64,000 bases of DNA, from the NCBI RefSeq assembly GCF_902497745.1, contig NZ_CABVHJ010000002.1:186001-250000 (forward strand), given 5' to 3'. Made by a program: the position numbers and the translations under genes. Origin of the DNA: Pseudomonas fluorescens (lineage in GTDB: Bacteria; Pseudomonadota; Gammaproteobacteria; Pseudomonadales; Pseudomonadaceae). Within the stretch, counting starts at the first letter, position 1. Every line of letters begins with the position of its first letter. This document shows positions 24,957-34,353 of the stretch, piece by piece. A model generated the notes under the pieces. The model saw nothing but the letters and a program-made list of their open reading frames with translations. It had not been told where the DNA came from and made no database searches.

Positions 24957-25745
24957 ATGCTGATCAAAGGTGAGCGGACCGCCACGGCGTGTGGTTTGGT
25001 GGCGATCGTTTTGTGGAGTACCGCCGCCGGACTGATCAGAGGCGTCAGCGAGCACTTCGGTGCGCTAGGGGGCGCTGCGTTGATCTATTCGCTGGGCGCC
25101 ATGCTCTTGCTGGTGTTCCTCGGCCGCCCGCGGATTCGTTCGACATCCAGGCTCTATCTGGTGCTGGGCAGCGCATTGTTCGTCGCTTATGAGGTGTGCC
25201 TGTCGTTGGCATTGGGTTTCGCCAGTGATCGGCATCAAGCCATCGAACTGGGCGTGGTCAATTATCTGTGGCCGTGCCTGACCGTGGTGCTGGCGATCGT
25301 CATGAACGGGCAGAAAACCCGCTGGTTCATCATTCCAGGCTCTGCGTTGGCGATTTTCGGCATCTTGTGGGTGGTCAGTGGCGAGGGTTTATCGCTGCCG
25401 GGAATTGTGCGCAATGTTCAGTCCAACCCGTTGAGCTACAGCCTGGCCCTGGCCTGTGCGATTACCTTTGCGCTTTATTGCAATGTCACCCGTCGCTATG
25501 CCGGCGGGCAGAATCTGGTGGTGCTGTTTTTCGTATTGACGTCCGTGGTGCTGTGGTTGAAGTGGTACCTCAGCCTGGAACAGATTCCGCCAAACTGTGT
25601 TGGCATGCGACCCGGCAGCGCGACGTACCCCAGACAACACCGATCAAGGTCAGTGTGGGCGATAACCCTCACTGAAGATGCCAATCCTCGTTTCCATCAA
25701 TGCTGCCAGTGCGTTATGTCTTCAAAAATCTTGCGGCGTAGCTGA
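24957..25745 (+). pseudogene. Truncated YddG-like aromatic amino acid exporter (EamA/DMT)
   Basis: The frame from ATG 24957 (AGGAG 6 nt upstream) matches the first 7 or so helices of YddG-type drug/metabolite transporters (TACGLVAIVLWSTAAGLIRGVSEHFG; FVAYEVCLSLALGFASDRHQAIELGVVNYLWPCLT; RRYAGGQNLVVLFFVLTSVVLWLKW). After about residue 208 (position 25580) the protein turns into a polar, Arg/Gln-rich tail (RPGSATYPRQHRSRSVWAITL) unlike any transporter. The last third of the usual roughly 290-residue protein is missing in all frames. A 3' deletion or replacement is the simplest reading. Its open end overlaps the convergent MFS gene at 25714. It probably makes no functional exporter. Confidence 0.8.
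25651..25674 (+). terminator. Hairpin after the truncated exporter
   Basis: CAGTGTGGG-CGATAA-CCCTCACTG is a 9-bp stem with one mismatch, lying where the intact upstream gene would end if it stopped early. It could be the original terminator brought close by deletion. Confidence 0.4.
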
Positions 25746-26877
25746 CGAACAACAGCAGAAATACCAAACCACCCAATGCGATGACCAGCGTACTGAGGTG
25801 GGCAACCATGCCGATAAACGCCGGGCCCATGAGAATGCCAGCGTAGCCCATAGAGATGATTGCCGGAATCGCGGTGCGCTGGGGCATGCGCTGTTGTCGA
25901 CCCGCCGCGGTAAACAGCACCGGGACAATGTTCGAGCACCCGATGCCGACCAAGGCATAACCCAGCAAGGACGCCTGCCAACTCTCGAACACCAGCGAAA
26001 CCAACATGCCGGCCGCCGCGCAGATCCCGCCCAGCGCCACCACGCGAACGCCACCCAGTCGGCTGACGATGGCATCTCCGGTCAGGCGTCCGAGCGTCAT
26101 CGCCGCCGCGAAGCTCGCATAACCCAAGCCTGCGTAGCTCGGTTCCATTGCGCGTTGCGAGGCGAGGAAAACCGCGCTCCAGTCGAGCATGGCGCCTTCC
26201 GTCAGGAAAACAATGAAGCACAGGCTGCCCAACAGCAGCACGATCCCTCGTGGAATCGCCAACAACGGGCCGTCTCTTTCCGTGCCATAGGTCAGTAAAT
26301 CTGGCGCAGCCTTGTACAGCGCGGCGAGGATGATCGCCACCAGACACAGCACCGACAACAGCGGATCCAGTCCCAGGCTGAGCATCGCCGTCATGGCCCC
26401 GGCCCCGGCGATACCGCCGACACTGTAGAGCCCGTGGAAACCGGATTGCAGGGTTTCGCCGCTGTTCTTTTCAACAATGATGGACTGAATATTGATCGCG
26501 CAATCGAGCATGCCCATGCTGGCGCCGAATCCCAGCACCGCAAGGGTCAGGCCCGGCAGCCAGGCGAGATGGCTCAGAATTGGCAGCACTGCGCACAACG
26601 CGACAGTTGAGCAGATGATCACCGGGCGGCAGCCAAAACGTGCGGTCAGGTAACCGGCAAACGGCATAGCGACGATCGAGCCGATACCAAATCCCAGCAA
26701 CAACAGGCCCAGTCCGCCGTCGTCCAGTCCGGTACGGGCTTTGACTAACGGCACGAGCGGCGCCCAGGCCGACATCACAATGCCGGTGATCAAAAATACA
26801 ATGCGCGTCGACACGCGTTCGCCGTGGTTTGCATAAGCCGGCAGGGATGACGTCGAGGAGTTCATTGAGGCGGACAT
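25714..26877 (-). CDS. MFS transporter (YbjJ-like)
   Basis: The ATG at 26877 gives 387 residues with 12 helices. RIVFLITGIVMSAWAPLVPLVKARTGLDDGGLGLLLLG and LAVLGFGASMGMLDCAINIQSIIVEK are typical of the YbjJ/FucP-like group of MFS proteins. The frame runs up to 27012 but that part overlaps the Rieske terminator and is Arg-rich, so it is excluded. The role is probably small-molecule efflux or sugar transport; substrate unknown. It converges on the truncated YddG-like gene and overlaps its tail. Confidence 0.9.
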   Translation of the reverse strand: MSASMNSSTSSLPAYANHGERVSTRIVFLITGIVMSAWAPLVPLVKARTGLDDGGLGLLLLGFGIGSIVAMPFAGYLTARFGCRPVIICSTVALCAVLPILSHLAWLPGLTLAVLGFGASMGMLDCAINIQSIIVEKNSGETLQSGFHGLYSVGGIAGAGAMTAMLSLGLDPLLSVLCLVAIILAALYKAAPDLLTYGTERDGPLLAIPRGIVLLLGSLCFIVFLTEGAMLDWSAVFLASQRAMEPSYAGLGYASFAAAMTLGRLTGDAIVSRLGGVRVVALGGICAAAGMLVSLVFESWQASLLGYALVGIGCSNIVPVLFTAAGRQQRMPQRTAIPAIISMGYAGILMGPAFIGMVAHLSTLVIALGGLVFLLLFVSYAARFLKT

Positions 26878-26942
26878 CCTTATCGGTGTCTCCCGGCTTT
26901 TTTGGCGACGAACCGGAACAACAGCTTTTCGAGACAAAAGAG

Positions 26943-26975
26943 TCCCTTCCAGCATCCGTCGGGATGCTGAAGGGA
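26943..26975 (-). terminator. Terminator of the MmgE-Rieske transcription unit
   Basis: On the minus strand TCCCTTCAGCATCC pairs with GGATGCTGGAAGGGA (one bulged base) and is followed by CTCTTTTG. It lies 30-60 bp beyond the stop at 27005. Confidence 0.75.
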
Positions 26976-27004
26976 AGAGGGATGGAACTGGTGAGGAGAA
27001 CGGA

Positions 27005-28237
27005 TCAGCCAACAGACTTCAAAGGGATGGGGCCTTTGAGCCGATCCATCATGGTCGCGCAGTACCAGTCATCGAACTGACAAACGCCGGTCTCGGCGGT
27101 TTCCGAATAAGGACCCGGCTCGTACGAAGGCGAGGTCACGCCGCGCTGGGTGCCTTCGACCAGCGTGCGGTCCTGATCGTTGGTGGCAATCCAGACTTTG
27201 GTCAGGCGTTCGAGATCGTAATCCACGCCTTCCACTGCGCTGTCAGGTACCAGCCATTTGGTGGTGACCAGGGTTTCAGTGGCGCTGATCGGCAGCACCC
27301 GGAAGCTCAACGCGTGGTCACCGAGGAAGTGATTCCAGGTGGACGGGTAGTGGAAGTACAACAGCGCGCCGATGTCCGCTTCAGCTGTCTTGTCCAGGCG
27401 ACCGGCAACGGCCGGTTTGCCATCCATGGTGTAGCTGACGGCACCGGATGACAGCGGAATACGGGTCATGCGGAACTGGCCGTTGATATCCATCACCAAA
27501 CGGCTTGGCAACCCGGCGCTCTCGCACTTGGACCAGTAAGCCGAGAGTTCGGGATCATCTTCGCCACTGACGCCACCCACCGACAGGTTATCGACGAACG
27601 AGTGCAGCAGCTCCGGGTGTGAGCCGTCGCAGTGGTAGCACTCGCGATTGTTTTCGAAGACCAGTTTCCAGTTGCCTTTCTCGATGATGTTCGACTCGAA
27701 CGCCACTTTGCAGTTTTCAAGATAGTGCGGCGCGATGAAAGGACTGACGGCTTTGCGGAAACCCTCGAAGTCCGGGGCCTTGGCGGCCACGCAGACATAA
27801 ATGTAGGTATCGACGATCTCGCAGTGAACGCTTTTCAGACTGTATTGGGATTTGTCGAAATCCTGGCCCATGTTGCCGGCGAACAACAGGTTGCCATCCA
27901 GCTCGTACGTCCACTTGTGATACGGGCAAACCATCTTCGCCACTTTGCCGTGATCGGCCTCGCAGATTTTTGCGCCACGGTGACGGCAGGCATTATGGAA
28001 CGCCCGGACCTCGCCGTCTTTGCCGCGTACCACTGCAACGGGATAGTCGCCGATCTGCAGAGTGAAATACTGCCCCGGTTTGGTGATCTCGAAGGTGTGG
28101 CCGGCGAAAATCCAGTCCTTGTGCCAGATCTGCTCAAGATCCTGGCGGTAAACGCTCTCATTGCTGTAAAGAGCGCCCGGCAGCGAATGCCAGGGTTTGC
28201 GCTGTGCGATCAGGTCAAAAACGCTTTCTTTATTCAT
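27005..28237 (-). CDS. Rieske oxygenase alpha subunit, quaternary-amine N-demethylase-like (GbcA/Stc2 type)
   Basis: This 410-residue protein has Rieske ligands C84-R-H86 and C104-PY-H107 (CRHRGAKIC, CPYHKWTY). The catalytic iron site reads ENNRECYHCDGSHPEL (E199, H202, H207), the variant found in glycine-betaine and stachydrine demethylases rather than aromatic dioxygenases. The length fits GbcA/Stc2 (about 400-430). It would remove a methyl group from a quaternary amine as formaldehyde, using electrons from a separate reductase not found here. It is downstream of an MmgE/PrpD gene on the same strand (81 bp) and near a ProU-type importer, which supports an amine substrate. The exact substrate is inferred. 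Confidence 0.88.
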   Translation of the reverse strand: MNKESVFDLIAQRKPWHSLPGALYSNESVYRQDLEQIWHKDWIFAGHTFEITKPGQYFTLQIGDYPVAVVRGKDGEVRAFHNACRHRGAKICEADHGKVAKMVCPYHKWTYELDGNLLFAGNMGQDFDKSQYSLKSVHCEIVDTYIYVCVAAKAPDFEGFRKAVSPFIAPHYLENCKVAFESNIIEKGNWKLVFENNRECYHCDGSHPELLHSFVDNLSVGGVSGEDDPELSAYWSKCESAGLPSRLVMDINGQFRMTRIPLSSGAVSYTMDGKPAVAGRLDKTAEADIGALLYFHYPSTWNHFLGDHALSFRVLPISATETLVTTKWLVPDSAVEGVDYDLERLTKVWIATNDQDRTLVEGTQRGVTSPSYEPGPYSETAETGVCQFDDWYCATMMDRLKGPIPLKSVG

Positions 28238-28318
28238 TATTATCCTCCCAGGGGCGACATAGCCCTCAGCCTATAGGGCGCAGGACAGCGATCACAAACG
28301 ACATTTGCTGTGGGCAAT

Positions 28319-29692
28319 TCATGCGTTGGCGTTATCGATGGGTTTTGACTGGTGTGCCGGAACGGCGTGAAAAATCGGCGCAAGAGCAGTAATGGCGCAA
28401 CTGGATTGAGCAATGTGCTTGATCGCTGTTTTCACCGTGGCGCTGCGCTCTACACCTAGACCACTGGCGAACAGATCAAATTTCTGACTCAGCTCCTCAG
28501 CGCTAAGGGCCGTTTCGGGATCGCCACGCGCGGCGGTGACCGGACTCACCAGCACGCCGCCGTTCTTCAGGGTGATGGTCAATCTGGAGAGGATTTCGTC
28601 GGGGAACCGGGCCGAGATATCGGCGGCTTCGACGACTTCGATACGGCGGCTCAGTGCCAGAATATCTTCGGCAAAAATCGCCGCCCCGGTGACTTCTTCC
28701 GGACCGACCTTGCCCCGGACAATCAGTGCAGCCAGCGGAAAGGCGAGGGCGTACTGCGCCTCATCGGCGTCACTCGGCGTATGCCCCTGCAAACACATCG
28801 ATTCGTAGAACGTTTCCACGCGAACGGTTTCAATCGAGTCGGCATGGAGTTGAGGATTTTCCCGCTGCAGTTCGAGCATGGCGGTCAGTGCCGGTTGCGC
28901 CCAGCGGCAGACCGGCCAGGGTTTGAAGTACTGACTGTCGATCTCCCAGCGGGTACCGATGTCGCTCCAGTATTCGGCGACGGTGATGTCTTCAACCGTT
29001 TCTGCCGGTGCACCGGTGATGCCTTCCCGGGCCATGAGCAGCGCATTCAATCCCGCAAATGCGCCTGCACCGTGGGCATCGCGCAGCATGGTCGGCGCTT
29101 GCACCACGCGCATCATCGGACAGCGTGCACTGAAGTATTCGGCGATGCCCAAGGCGTGGCAAAAGGTCGGTTCATCGAAGCCCAGCATGCGCGCGCCGGC
29201 GCAGACAACGCCCAGCGCGGAAAAACCACCCGATGCGTGATAAGTCGGCGAGGTCGCCATCAAGGCCGAACCTGCCCGCAGTGCCGTTTCATATCCGATG
29301 CACAGGACGGTCAGTAGCTCATGACCGCTGATCGACTGGCCTTGATGATGCAGCGCATCGGCCAGGGCAAGCATGGCGGGAACAACGGTGGCACCGGCGT
29401 GGCCCTTGGATTTGAAGTGGCCTTCGTGGGCGTCGAGGCTGTCAGCGCTGAACCCGCCGGCCCAGGCTGCACCGAGCACATTGACACGCTGCCCGGCAAA
29501 GATCAGACGACTGCTATAGGCGCCCACCGGGTAATGCTGTTCAGCGAAACGCCGCATCGCGCTGCTGGTGTCATTGCTGGCCGCACCGGCCATGACGCCG
29601 ACGATGTCCAGCAGACTGTCCTGCACGATTGCGCGGGTCTTGAGCGGGGCATCGAGGAAATCAAAGTCGCGACAGAATTCGAAGAGTGACAT
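28319..29692 (-). CDS. MmgE/PrpD-family dehydratase-like protein
   Basis: This 457-residue protein shows the MmgE/PrpD pattern: LDIVGVMAGAASNDTS at the start, AHEGHFKSKGHAGATVVPAMLALAD (catalytic-site loop) and FSARCPMMRVVQAPTMLRDAHGAGAFAGLNALLMAREGITG. The family includes 2-methylcitrate dehydratase, cis-aconitate decarboxylase and iminodisuccinate epimerase. It is not in a prp operon, so methylcitrate is unlikely. It sits between a GcvA-like LysR and the N-demethylase-like Rieske gene on one strand. It may act on an acid made from the amine, for example by epimerisation or dehydration; this is inference. Confidence 0.9.
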   Translation of the reverse strand: MSLFEFCRDFDFLDAPLKTRAIVQDSLLDIVGVMAGAASNDTSSAMRRFAEQHYPVGAYSSRLIFAGQRVNVLGAAWAGGFSADSLDAHEGHFKSKGHAGATVVPAMLALADALHHQGQSISGHELLTVLCIGYETALRAGSALMATSPTYHASGGFSALGVVCAGARMLGFDEPTFCHALGIAEYFSARCPMMRVVQAPTMLRDAHGAGAFAGLNALLMAREGITGAPAETVEDITVAEYWSDIGTRWEIDSQYFKPWPVCRWAQPALTAMLELQRENPQLHADSIETVRVETFYESMCLQGHTPSDADEAQYALAFPLAALIVRGKVGPEEVTGAAIFAEDILALSRRIEVVEAADISARFPDEILSRLTITLKNGGVLVSPVTAARGDPETALSAEELSQKFDLFASGLGVERSATVKTAIKHIAQSSCAITALAPIFHAVPAHQSKPIDNANA

Positions 29693-29833
29693 TCAACAAT
29701 CCCTTCCTGTGAGTTGAGCCGAACCGATCATGGCCGGCGCAGCTCAACAATGAGCCAGGGGGAGGGTGCCGCTCTAGCAACATTTTCGGCGGGCTATTGA
29801 TAACCAAATCAGCCGACGCCTGTGCGGACTGAA

Positions 29834-30793
29834 TTAACGGCGGGGAAACTTCGCCAGAATCCATTCGCGAAAACGCCGCAGTTCATCTTCGTTCTCGGAG
29901 CTTTCGCGACAACTCAAGTAGTGCCAGCTATTGCGCAATTGCACCTGTTGCTCGATCGGTCGCACTAGCAAGCCTTGCTGTACCAATCCCGTGACCAGGT
30001 GATTCCAGCCCAGCGCGATGCCCTGATGGGTCAGGACCATGCTGATGAGCAGGTTGTAATCGTTGGCATTGAAGATTTGCGGGCTGTTCGGCGGACGATC
30101 ATCGATATCGATGGCCTGAAATGCCAGCCACACGCCCCAGTCGACATGTTCGGCGACTTGCGAGCGGCCATAGGGACTCAGGTTGAGCAGGGCCGAATCG
30201 CGCACGCCTTCGATCGTCGCAATCTCCGGGTGTTTCTCCAGATACTGCGGGGTGCACACCGGGTAAATCACGTCATGGCACAACGGATAACTTCTATAAC
30301 CGTCGCGGATGCGCGAAATTTTGGTGATGAAGATGTCCGGCTGCACACCGGGTTCCATGGTCAGAAAGTTCTGCGTGGTGATCAGGTTGAGTTCGATATC
30401 CGGGCACTGCGCGAAGAACTCCTGCAAATGATTCGATAGCCACAATGCGGAAAAGGCCGGCGAGCAACAAACGGTGAGGACCTTCTTGGTCGACTGGCTG
30501 CTGCGGATGCGTTCGGCGGCCTGGGCGATGTTGACGAAGGACAGCTGCGCGGCATCGAAGAACACCGCACCGGCGGCCGTCAGTTCCACCGCCCGGCCGA
30601 CCCGGGTAAACAGTTGCGCGCCCAGATAGCTTTCCAGCTCACGGATCTGCCGGCTGATGGCAGCTTGAGAAACGCACAATGCCTCCGCCGCACGGGTGAA
30701 GCTTTCGTATTTGGCCGCGGCGACAAATGCCTTCACGGCCCTCAAGGACGGCATTTTCAGCAGGATGGTGTCAGGGTCGACATGCTTGCTCAT
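29834..30793 (-). CDS. GcvA-like LysR transcriptional regulator
   Basis: This 319-residue protein has the N-terminal HTH (MPSLRAVKAFVAAAKYESFTRAAEALCVSQAAISRQIRELE, LFTRVGRAVELTAAG) and a typical effector domain (TVCCSPAFSALWLSNHLQEFFAQCPDIELNL). It is upstream of the MmgE and Rieske genes on the same strand and divergent from the ProU-type ABC operon across 367 bp holding a CGATAAC dyad. It could control either or both. Confidence 0.93.
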   Translation of the reverse strand: MSKHVDPDTILLKMPSLRAVKAFVAAAKYESFTRAAEALCVSQAAISRQIRELESYLGAQLFTRVGRAVELTAAGAVFFDAAQLSFVNIAQAAERIRSSQSTKKVLTVCCSPAFSALWLSNHLQEFFAQCPDIELNLITTQNFLTMEPGVQPDIFITKISRIRDGYRSYPLCHDVIYPVCTPQYLEKHPEIATIEGVRDSALLNLSPYGRSQVAEHVDWGVWLAFQAIDIDDRPPNSPQIFNANDYNLLISMVLTHQGIALGWNHLVTGLVQQGLLVRPIEQQVQLRNSWHYLSCRESSENEDELRRFREWILAKFPRR

Positions 30794-31160
30794 TCGTACA
30801 CTCTCCTAACGATACAGCTCCCCAACGAAGCGCGAGGAGGGTAACGGAACCGTGCGGGGAGGGCTACGCGAGCGTCGCTGTGGGGATAGACCCGGTCGCT
30901 CATGGTGCTGACGCGGCACTCGGCAATGGCTGTCGTCGCAACCGATAACCCGACGTTATCGAATTGTCCCTGTAAATGTAGTTGGATTAAGCGGGGTGAT
31001 GCTAATAGATTTGAAACATCCCTTTTTCCTGGGACCTCAAAAATAATAAAAGGAAGCCCGTCGTGAAGACATCTATTCATTACCGCTGCCGCTTACAATT
31101 ATTTTTGCTCGTTTGCCTGTCGCTTAATGCGAAAGATGCACGATGCGAAGGAGGCAAGGT
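30794..31160. promoter_or_regulatory. Divergent control region of the LysR and ABC importer genes, with CGATAAC dyad
   Basis: This 367-bp non-coding region holds CGATAAC (30943-30949) and GTTATCG (30955-30961), a perfect 7-bp dyad with 5-nt spacer, roughly 200 bp before the ABC ATPase gene. The stretch 30960-31130 is A+T-rich and likely contains the ABC promoter. AAGGAGG ends about 8 nt before the ATG at 31161. No RNA gene was recognised. Confidence 0.55.
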
Positions 31161-32195
31161 ATGACAAGTTCCGACGAGATCATCTGCGTAAAGAATGTTT
31201 TCAAAGTCTTCGGTACGCAGCCAGCACTTGCCATGAAAATGGTTAAAGAAGGCGCATCAAAAGCTGAAGTGTTCAAAAAGACCGGTCAGGCGATTGGTGT
31301 TTTTGATGCCAACTTCTCGGTTCGCCGTGGTGAGATTTTCGTCATCATGGGTTTGTCCGGCTCGGGCAAATCGACCATGGTCCGATTGTTCAACCGGCTG
31401 ATCGAACCGACGTCCGGGCAGATCTTTCTCAATGGCAAGGAAATCACTGGCTTAGGCGACAAGGATTTGTTGCAGGTTCGCCGCAAAGACATGGGCATGG
31501 TCTTCCAGTCGTTTGCTTTGATGCCGCACATGAGTGTCATCGACAACGTCAGCTTCGGTCTGGAAATCAGCGGTGTCAGCGAAAAAGAACGCTATTGCCG
31601 CGCGATGGGCGCACTGGAGCAGGTCGGGCTTTCGGGGCAGGAGCTCAGCTTTCCTCACCAACTCTCCGGCGGCATGCAACAACGTGTCGGCCTGGCCCGC
31701 GCACTGGCCAACGATCCCGCCATTCTGCTGATGGACGAAGCCTTCTCGGCACTCGATCCGATGATTCGCAGCGAGATGCAGGGCGAGCTGATCAAGCTTC
31801 AGGCCGAGCAGGATCGCACGATCATTTTCATCTCCCACGATATAGAAGAAGCGGTTCGCATCGGGCACCGCATTGCGATCATGGAAGGCGGGCGCGTGGT
31901 GCAAATCGGCACGCCGCGTGAACTTCTGTGCAACCCGGTAAATAAATATGTTCGCGATTTCTTTAATGGCTTCGACACCAGTCGCATCCTGAAAGCGGGC
32001 GATATCGCGCAGCAGGATTGCAATGTCGCTTATATACCGGGCGGGCAAACACCGATTAAAGCCGAAGCGTCTCTTCGCGACATCTTTCATATTGTCGCTG
32101 CCTCGGCAACGCCTATGCCGGTGGTGGATGAAGTTGGACTTTATAAAGGTTCGATTTCGCAGGGCCATCTTCTGAGCTGCCTGTGTAACAGCTGA
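31161..32195 (+). CDS. ProV-like ABC transporter ATPase (quaternary amine/betaine type)
   Basis: The ATG at 31161 (AAGGAGG upstream) gives 344 residues. An N-terminal extension of about 50 residues before the nucleotide-binding domain (VFKVFGTQPALAMKMVKEGASKAEVFKKTG) is diagnostic of ProV/OpuAA-type glycine-betaine importers. Walker A is GLSGSGKS (64-71), the signature is LSGGMQQR, Walker B is AILLMDEAFSALD and the switch His is in FISHD. A C-terminal regulatory part of about 70 residues resembles a partial CBS region. It energises import with the permease and binding protein directly downstream (ATPase-permease-SBP order). Confidence 0.95.
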   Translation: MTSSDEIICVKNVFKVFGTQPALAMKMVKEGASKAEVFKKTGQAIGVFDANFSVRRGEIFVIMGLSGSGKSTMVRLFNRLIEPTSGQIFLNGKEITGLGDKDLLQVRRKDMGMVFQSFALMPHMSVIDNVSFGLEISGVSEKERYCRAMGALEQVGLSGQELSFPHQLSGGMQQRVGLARALANDPAILLMDEAFSALDPMIRSEMQGELIKLQAEQDRTIIFISHDIEEAVRIGHRIAIMEGGRVVQIGTPRELLCNPVNKYVRDFFNGFDTSRILKAGDIAQQDCNVAYIPGGQTPIKAEASLRDIFHIVAASATPMPVVDEVGLYKGSISQGHLLSCLCNS

Positions 32196-32245
32196 ACTGC
32201 GAATAATCAGCATTGATATGCCGTTTCTGAGTGCGAGGTAGCATC

Positions 32246-33199
32246 ATGTCAGACTTCAACTTTTTAGATCCCTTTCAAAGTCTCAATATTCCTTTGGGAT
32301 CCTGGGTGGAAACCGCCCTTAAATATCTGGTGCATAACTTCAGGGAAGTGTTTCGCTCGATCCGTTGGCCGGTCGATCAAGTGCTGGACGGTGTGCAGTG
32401 GGGCCTGCTGTCGGTTCCGCCGACGGTGTTCATCATCATCGCCGGGCTGATCAGTTGGCAGATTGGCGGCAAGCGCATCGCAATCTTCAGTGTCGCGACG
32501 CTCACCGGACTGGGACTGATCGGTGTGTGGAACGATGCGATGGTCACGCTGGCCCTGGTGCTGACCTCGCTGTTGTTCTGCGCAGTGATCGGCATACCGC
32601 TGGGCATCCTGTGTGCACGAAGTGATCGCACGGAAATGATCATTCGCCCGGTGCTGGATGCGATGCAAACACTGCCGGCGTTCGTCTACCTGGTGCCGGT
32701 GGTGATGCTCTTTGGTATCGGCAACGTCCCCGGTGTGATCGTCACCATCATCTTTTCCGTCGCGCCACTGGTGCGGCTGACCAACCTCGGTATTCGTCAA
32801 GTCCCGGCAGACAAGGTCGAAGCCGCCCGAGCGTTCGGTTGCACGGCTACGCAAATGCTGATGAAGGTGCAGTTGCCCTTGGCAGCGCCGACGATGATGG
32901 CCGGGCTCAACCAGACATTGATGTTGTCGCTGTCGATGGTGGTGGTCGCCTCGATGATTTCGGTGGGCGGTCTCGGCTTGATGGTGTTGAGCGGCATCGG
33001 TCGCCTCGACATGGGCCTGGCCAGCGTCGGCGGCGCTGGGCTGGTGCTGCTCGCGGTATTCCTTGACCGACTGACCCAGGCAATGGGTGAGCGCAGCAGC
33101 GATCTGGCCACAGGGCAGCGCTGGTATGAAAGCGGCCCCGTGGGGCTGGTCATGAAACTGAAGAAAAAGAAGAACGTTGCACGTCCAGTGACGAATTGA
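32246..33199 (+). CDS. ProW-like ABC transporter permease
   Basis: The ATG at 32246 (GAGGT upstream) gives 317 residues. Six or so helices surround the inner-membrane permease signature RQVPADKVEAARAFGCTATQMLMKVQLPLAAPTMMAGLNQTLMLSLSM, the EAA loop contacting the ATPase. The N-terminal amphipathic part (DPFQSLNIPLGSWVETALKYLVHNF) is as in ProW. It is 50 bp after the ATPase gene and 43 bp before the binding-protein gene, clearly one operon. Confidence 0.95.
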   Translation: MSDFNFLDPFQSLNIPLGSWVETALKYLVHNFREVFRSIRWPVDQVLDGVQWGLLSVPPTVFIIIAGLISWQIGGKRIAIFSVATLTGLGLIGVWNDAMVTLALVLTSLLFCAVIGIPLGILCARSDRTEMIIRPVLDAMQTLPAFVYLVPVVMLFGIGNVPGVIVTIIFSVAPLVRLTNLGIRQVPADKVEAARAFGCTATQMLMKVQLPLAAPTMMAGLNQTLMLSLSMVVVASMISVGGLGLMVLSGIGRLDMGLASVGGAGLVLLAVFLDRLTQAMGERSSDLATGQRWYESGPVGLVMKLKKKKNVARPVTN

Positions 33200-33242
33200 G
33201 TTGGCCTGCTCACCCCATTAAAAATTCCAAGCGTGGTGAAAC

Positions 33243-34265
33243 ATGAAACTGACAAATCTCAAGAAAAGCGTGGTTGCGAGCCTGGTGGCTTCGGTGTTTG
33301 GCACCTTGCTGTGCTCGGCGGTCTACGCGGCCGATGCCAACAAACCCGGTGCCGGCGTTTCGATTACACCGATTTTCCCGACCATTGCTGAAGAGCGCTT
33401 TCGCGGTGAGGTAGTGATCGCCGGCCTCAAGGACCTGGGCTACGACGTCAAACAGCCGAAAGAAGTCGACTACCCGGCGATGTTTCTCGCGCTGTCTTAC
33501 GGTGACGCGGACTTCACCGTGCATGAATGGGAACACCTGCACCAAGCGTTTTATGAAAAGGCCGGCGGCGATGACGTGATGGTCAAAGTCGGGCAAGTCA
33601 TGAAAGGCGTACTGCAGGGCTACATGATCGACAAGAAGACCGCCGAGGCTTATCAGATCAAGGATCTGTCGGACCTGAAGAAACCCGAAATCGCCAAACT
33701 CTTCGACAGCAACGGTGACGGCAAGGCTGACCTGACGGGCTGCAACCCGGGTTGGGGCTGCGAGATCATGATCGAACACCACATGAAAGCCTATGGCTTG
33801 GGCCCAACCGTGGTCGACAACCGCGGTTCGTACTTCGCGTTGATGGCAGACACTATTGCGCGGCTTCAGCAAGGCAAACCCGTGCTGTTTTTCACTTGGG
33901 TTCCGCAATGGATCGCCAGTGTGTTGGTGGAAGGGCGTGACGTGGTCTGGTTGCCGGTGCCTTTCACTTCGCTGCCGGATGGCAAGGAAAGCAAGGACAC
34001 CTTCCATGATGGCAAGAACCTCGGTTTCCCGGTGGACACGATCAATGCCGTGATGAACAGAGAGTTCGCCGAGAAGAACCCGGTGGCGCGCAAATTCCTC
34101 TCTGAAGTCAGCATCCCTACGGCCGCTGAAAGTGCGCAAAACCTGCGCATGCAGAACGGTGAAAAGTCGCTGGCCGACATCAAGCGCCATGCTGCGGAAT
34201 GGATCAAGGCCAACCAGCAAGCCTATGACGGCTGGTTGAGTGATGCACGGGCCGCAGCGAAGTAA
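33243..34265 (+). CDS. ProX/OpuAC-like periplasmic binding protein
   Basis: This 340-residue protein has a signal peptide (SLVASVFGTLLCSAVYA-A) and the type-II binding-protein fold of the glycine-betaine group. Aromatic residues that could form a cation-pi cage for a quaternary ammonium are seen in VHEWEHLH, NPGWGCE and FFTWVPQWI. It delivers the ligand to the adjacent ProW-like permease. The ligand is probably a betaine, choline-like amine or proline-type amino acid; related HutX-type proteins bind histidine or proline, so betaine is not certain. A hairpin terminator follows. Confidence 0.93.
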   Translation: MKLTNLKKSVVASLVASVFGTLLCSAVYAADANKPGAGVSITPIFPTIAEERFRGEVVIAGLKDLGYDVKQPKEVDYPAMFLALSYGDADFTVHEWEHLHQAFYEKAGGDDVMVKVGQVMKGVLQGYMIDKKTAEAYQIKDLSDLKKPEIAKLFDSNGDGKADLTGCNPGWGCEIMIEHHMKAYGLGPTVVDNRGSYFALMADTIARLQQGKPVLFFTWVPQWIASVLVEGRDVVWLPVPFTSLPDGKESKDTFHDGKNLGFPVDTINAVMNREFAEKNPVARKFLSEVSIPTAAESAQNLRMQNGEKSLADIKRHAAEWIKANQQAYDGWLSDARAAAK

Positions 34266-34278
34266 TCGGTTTGACCAC

Positions 34279-34311
34279 GGTTTGGCGGTCGGCGGTGCCA
34301 GTCGCCAAACC
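34279..34311 (+). terminator. Terminator of the ABC importer operon
   Basis: GGTTTGGCG (34279-34287) pairs perfectly with CGCCAAACC (34303-34311) 14 nt after the binding-protein stop. T-rich sequence follows only loosely. Confidence 0.65.
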
Positions 34312-34353
34312 AACGAGTTGTCGTTTCAAGTGAAGGTGAGCGGGTGACGCAAG

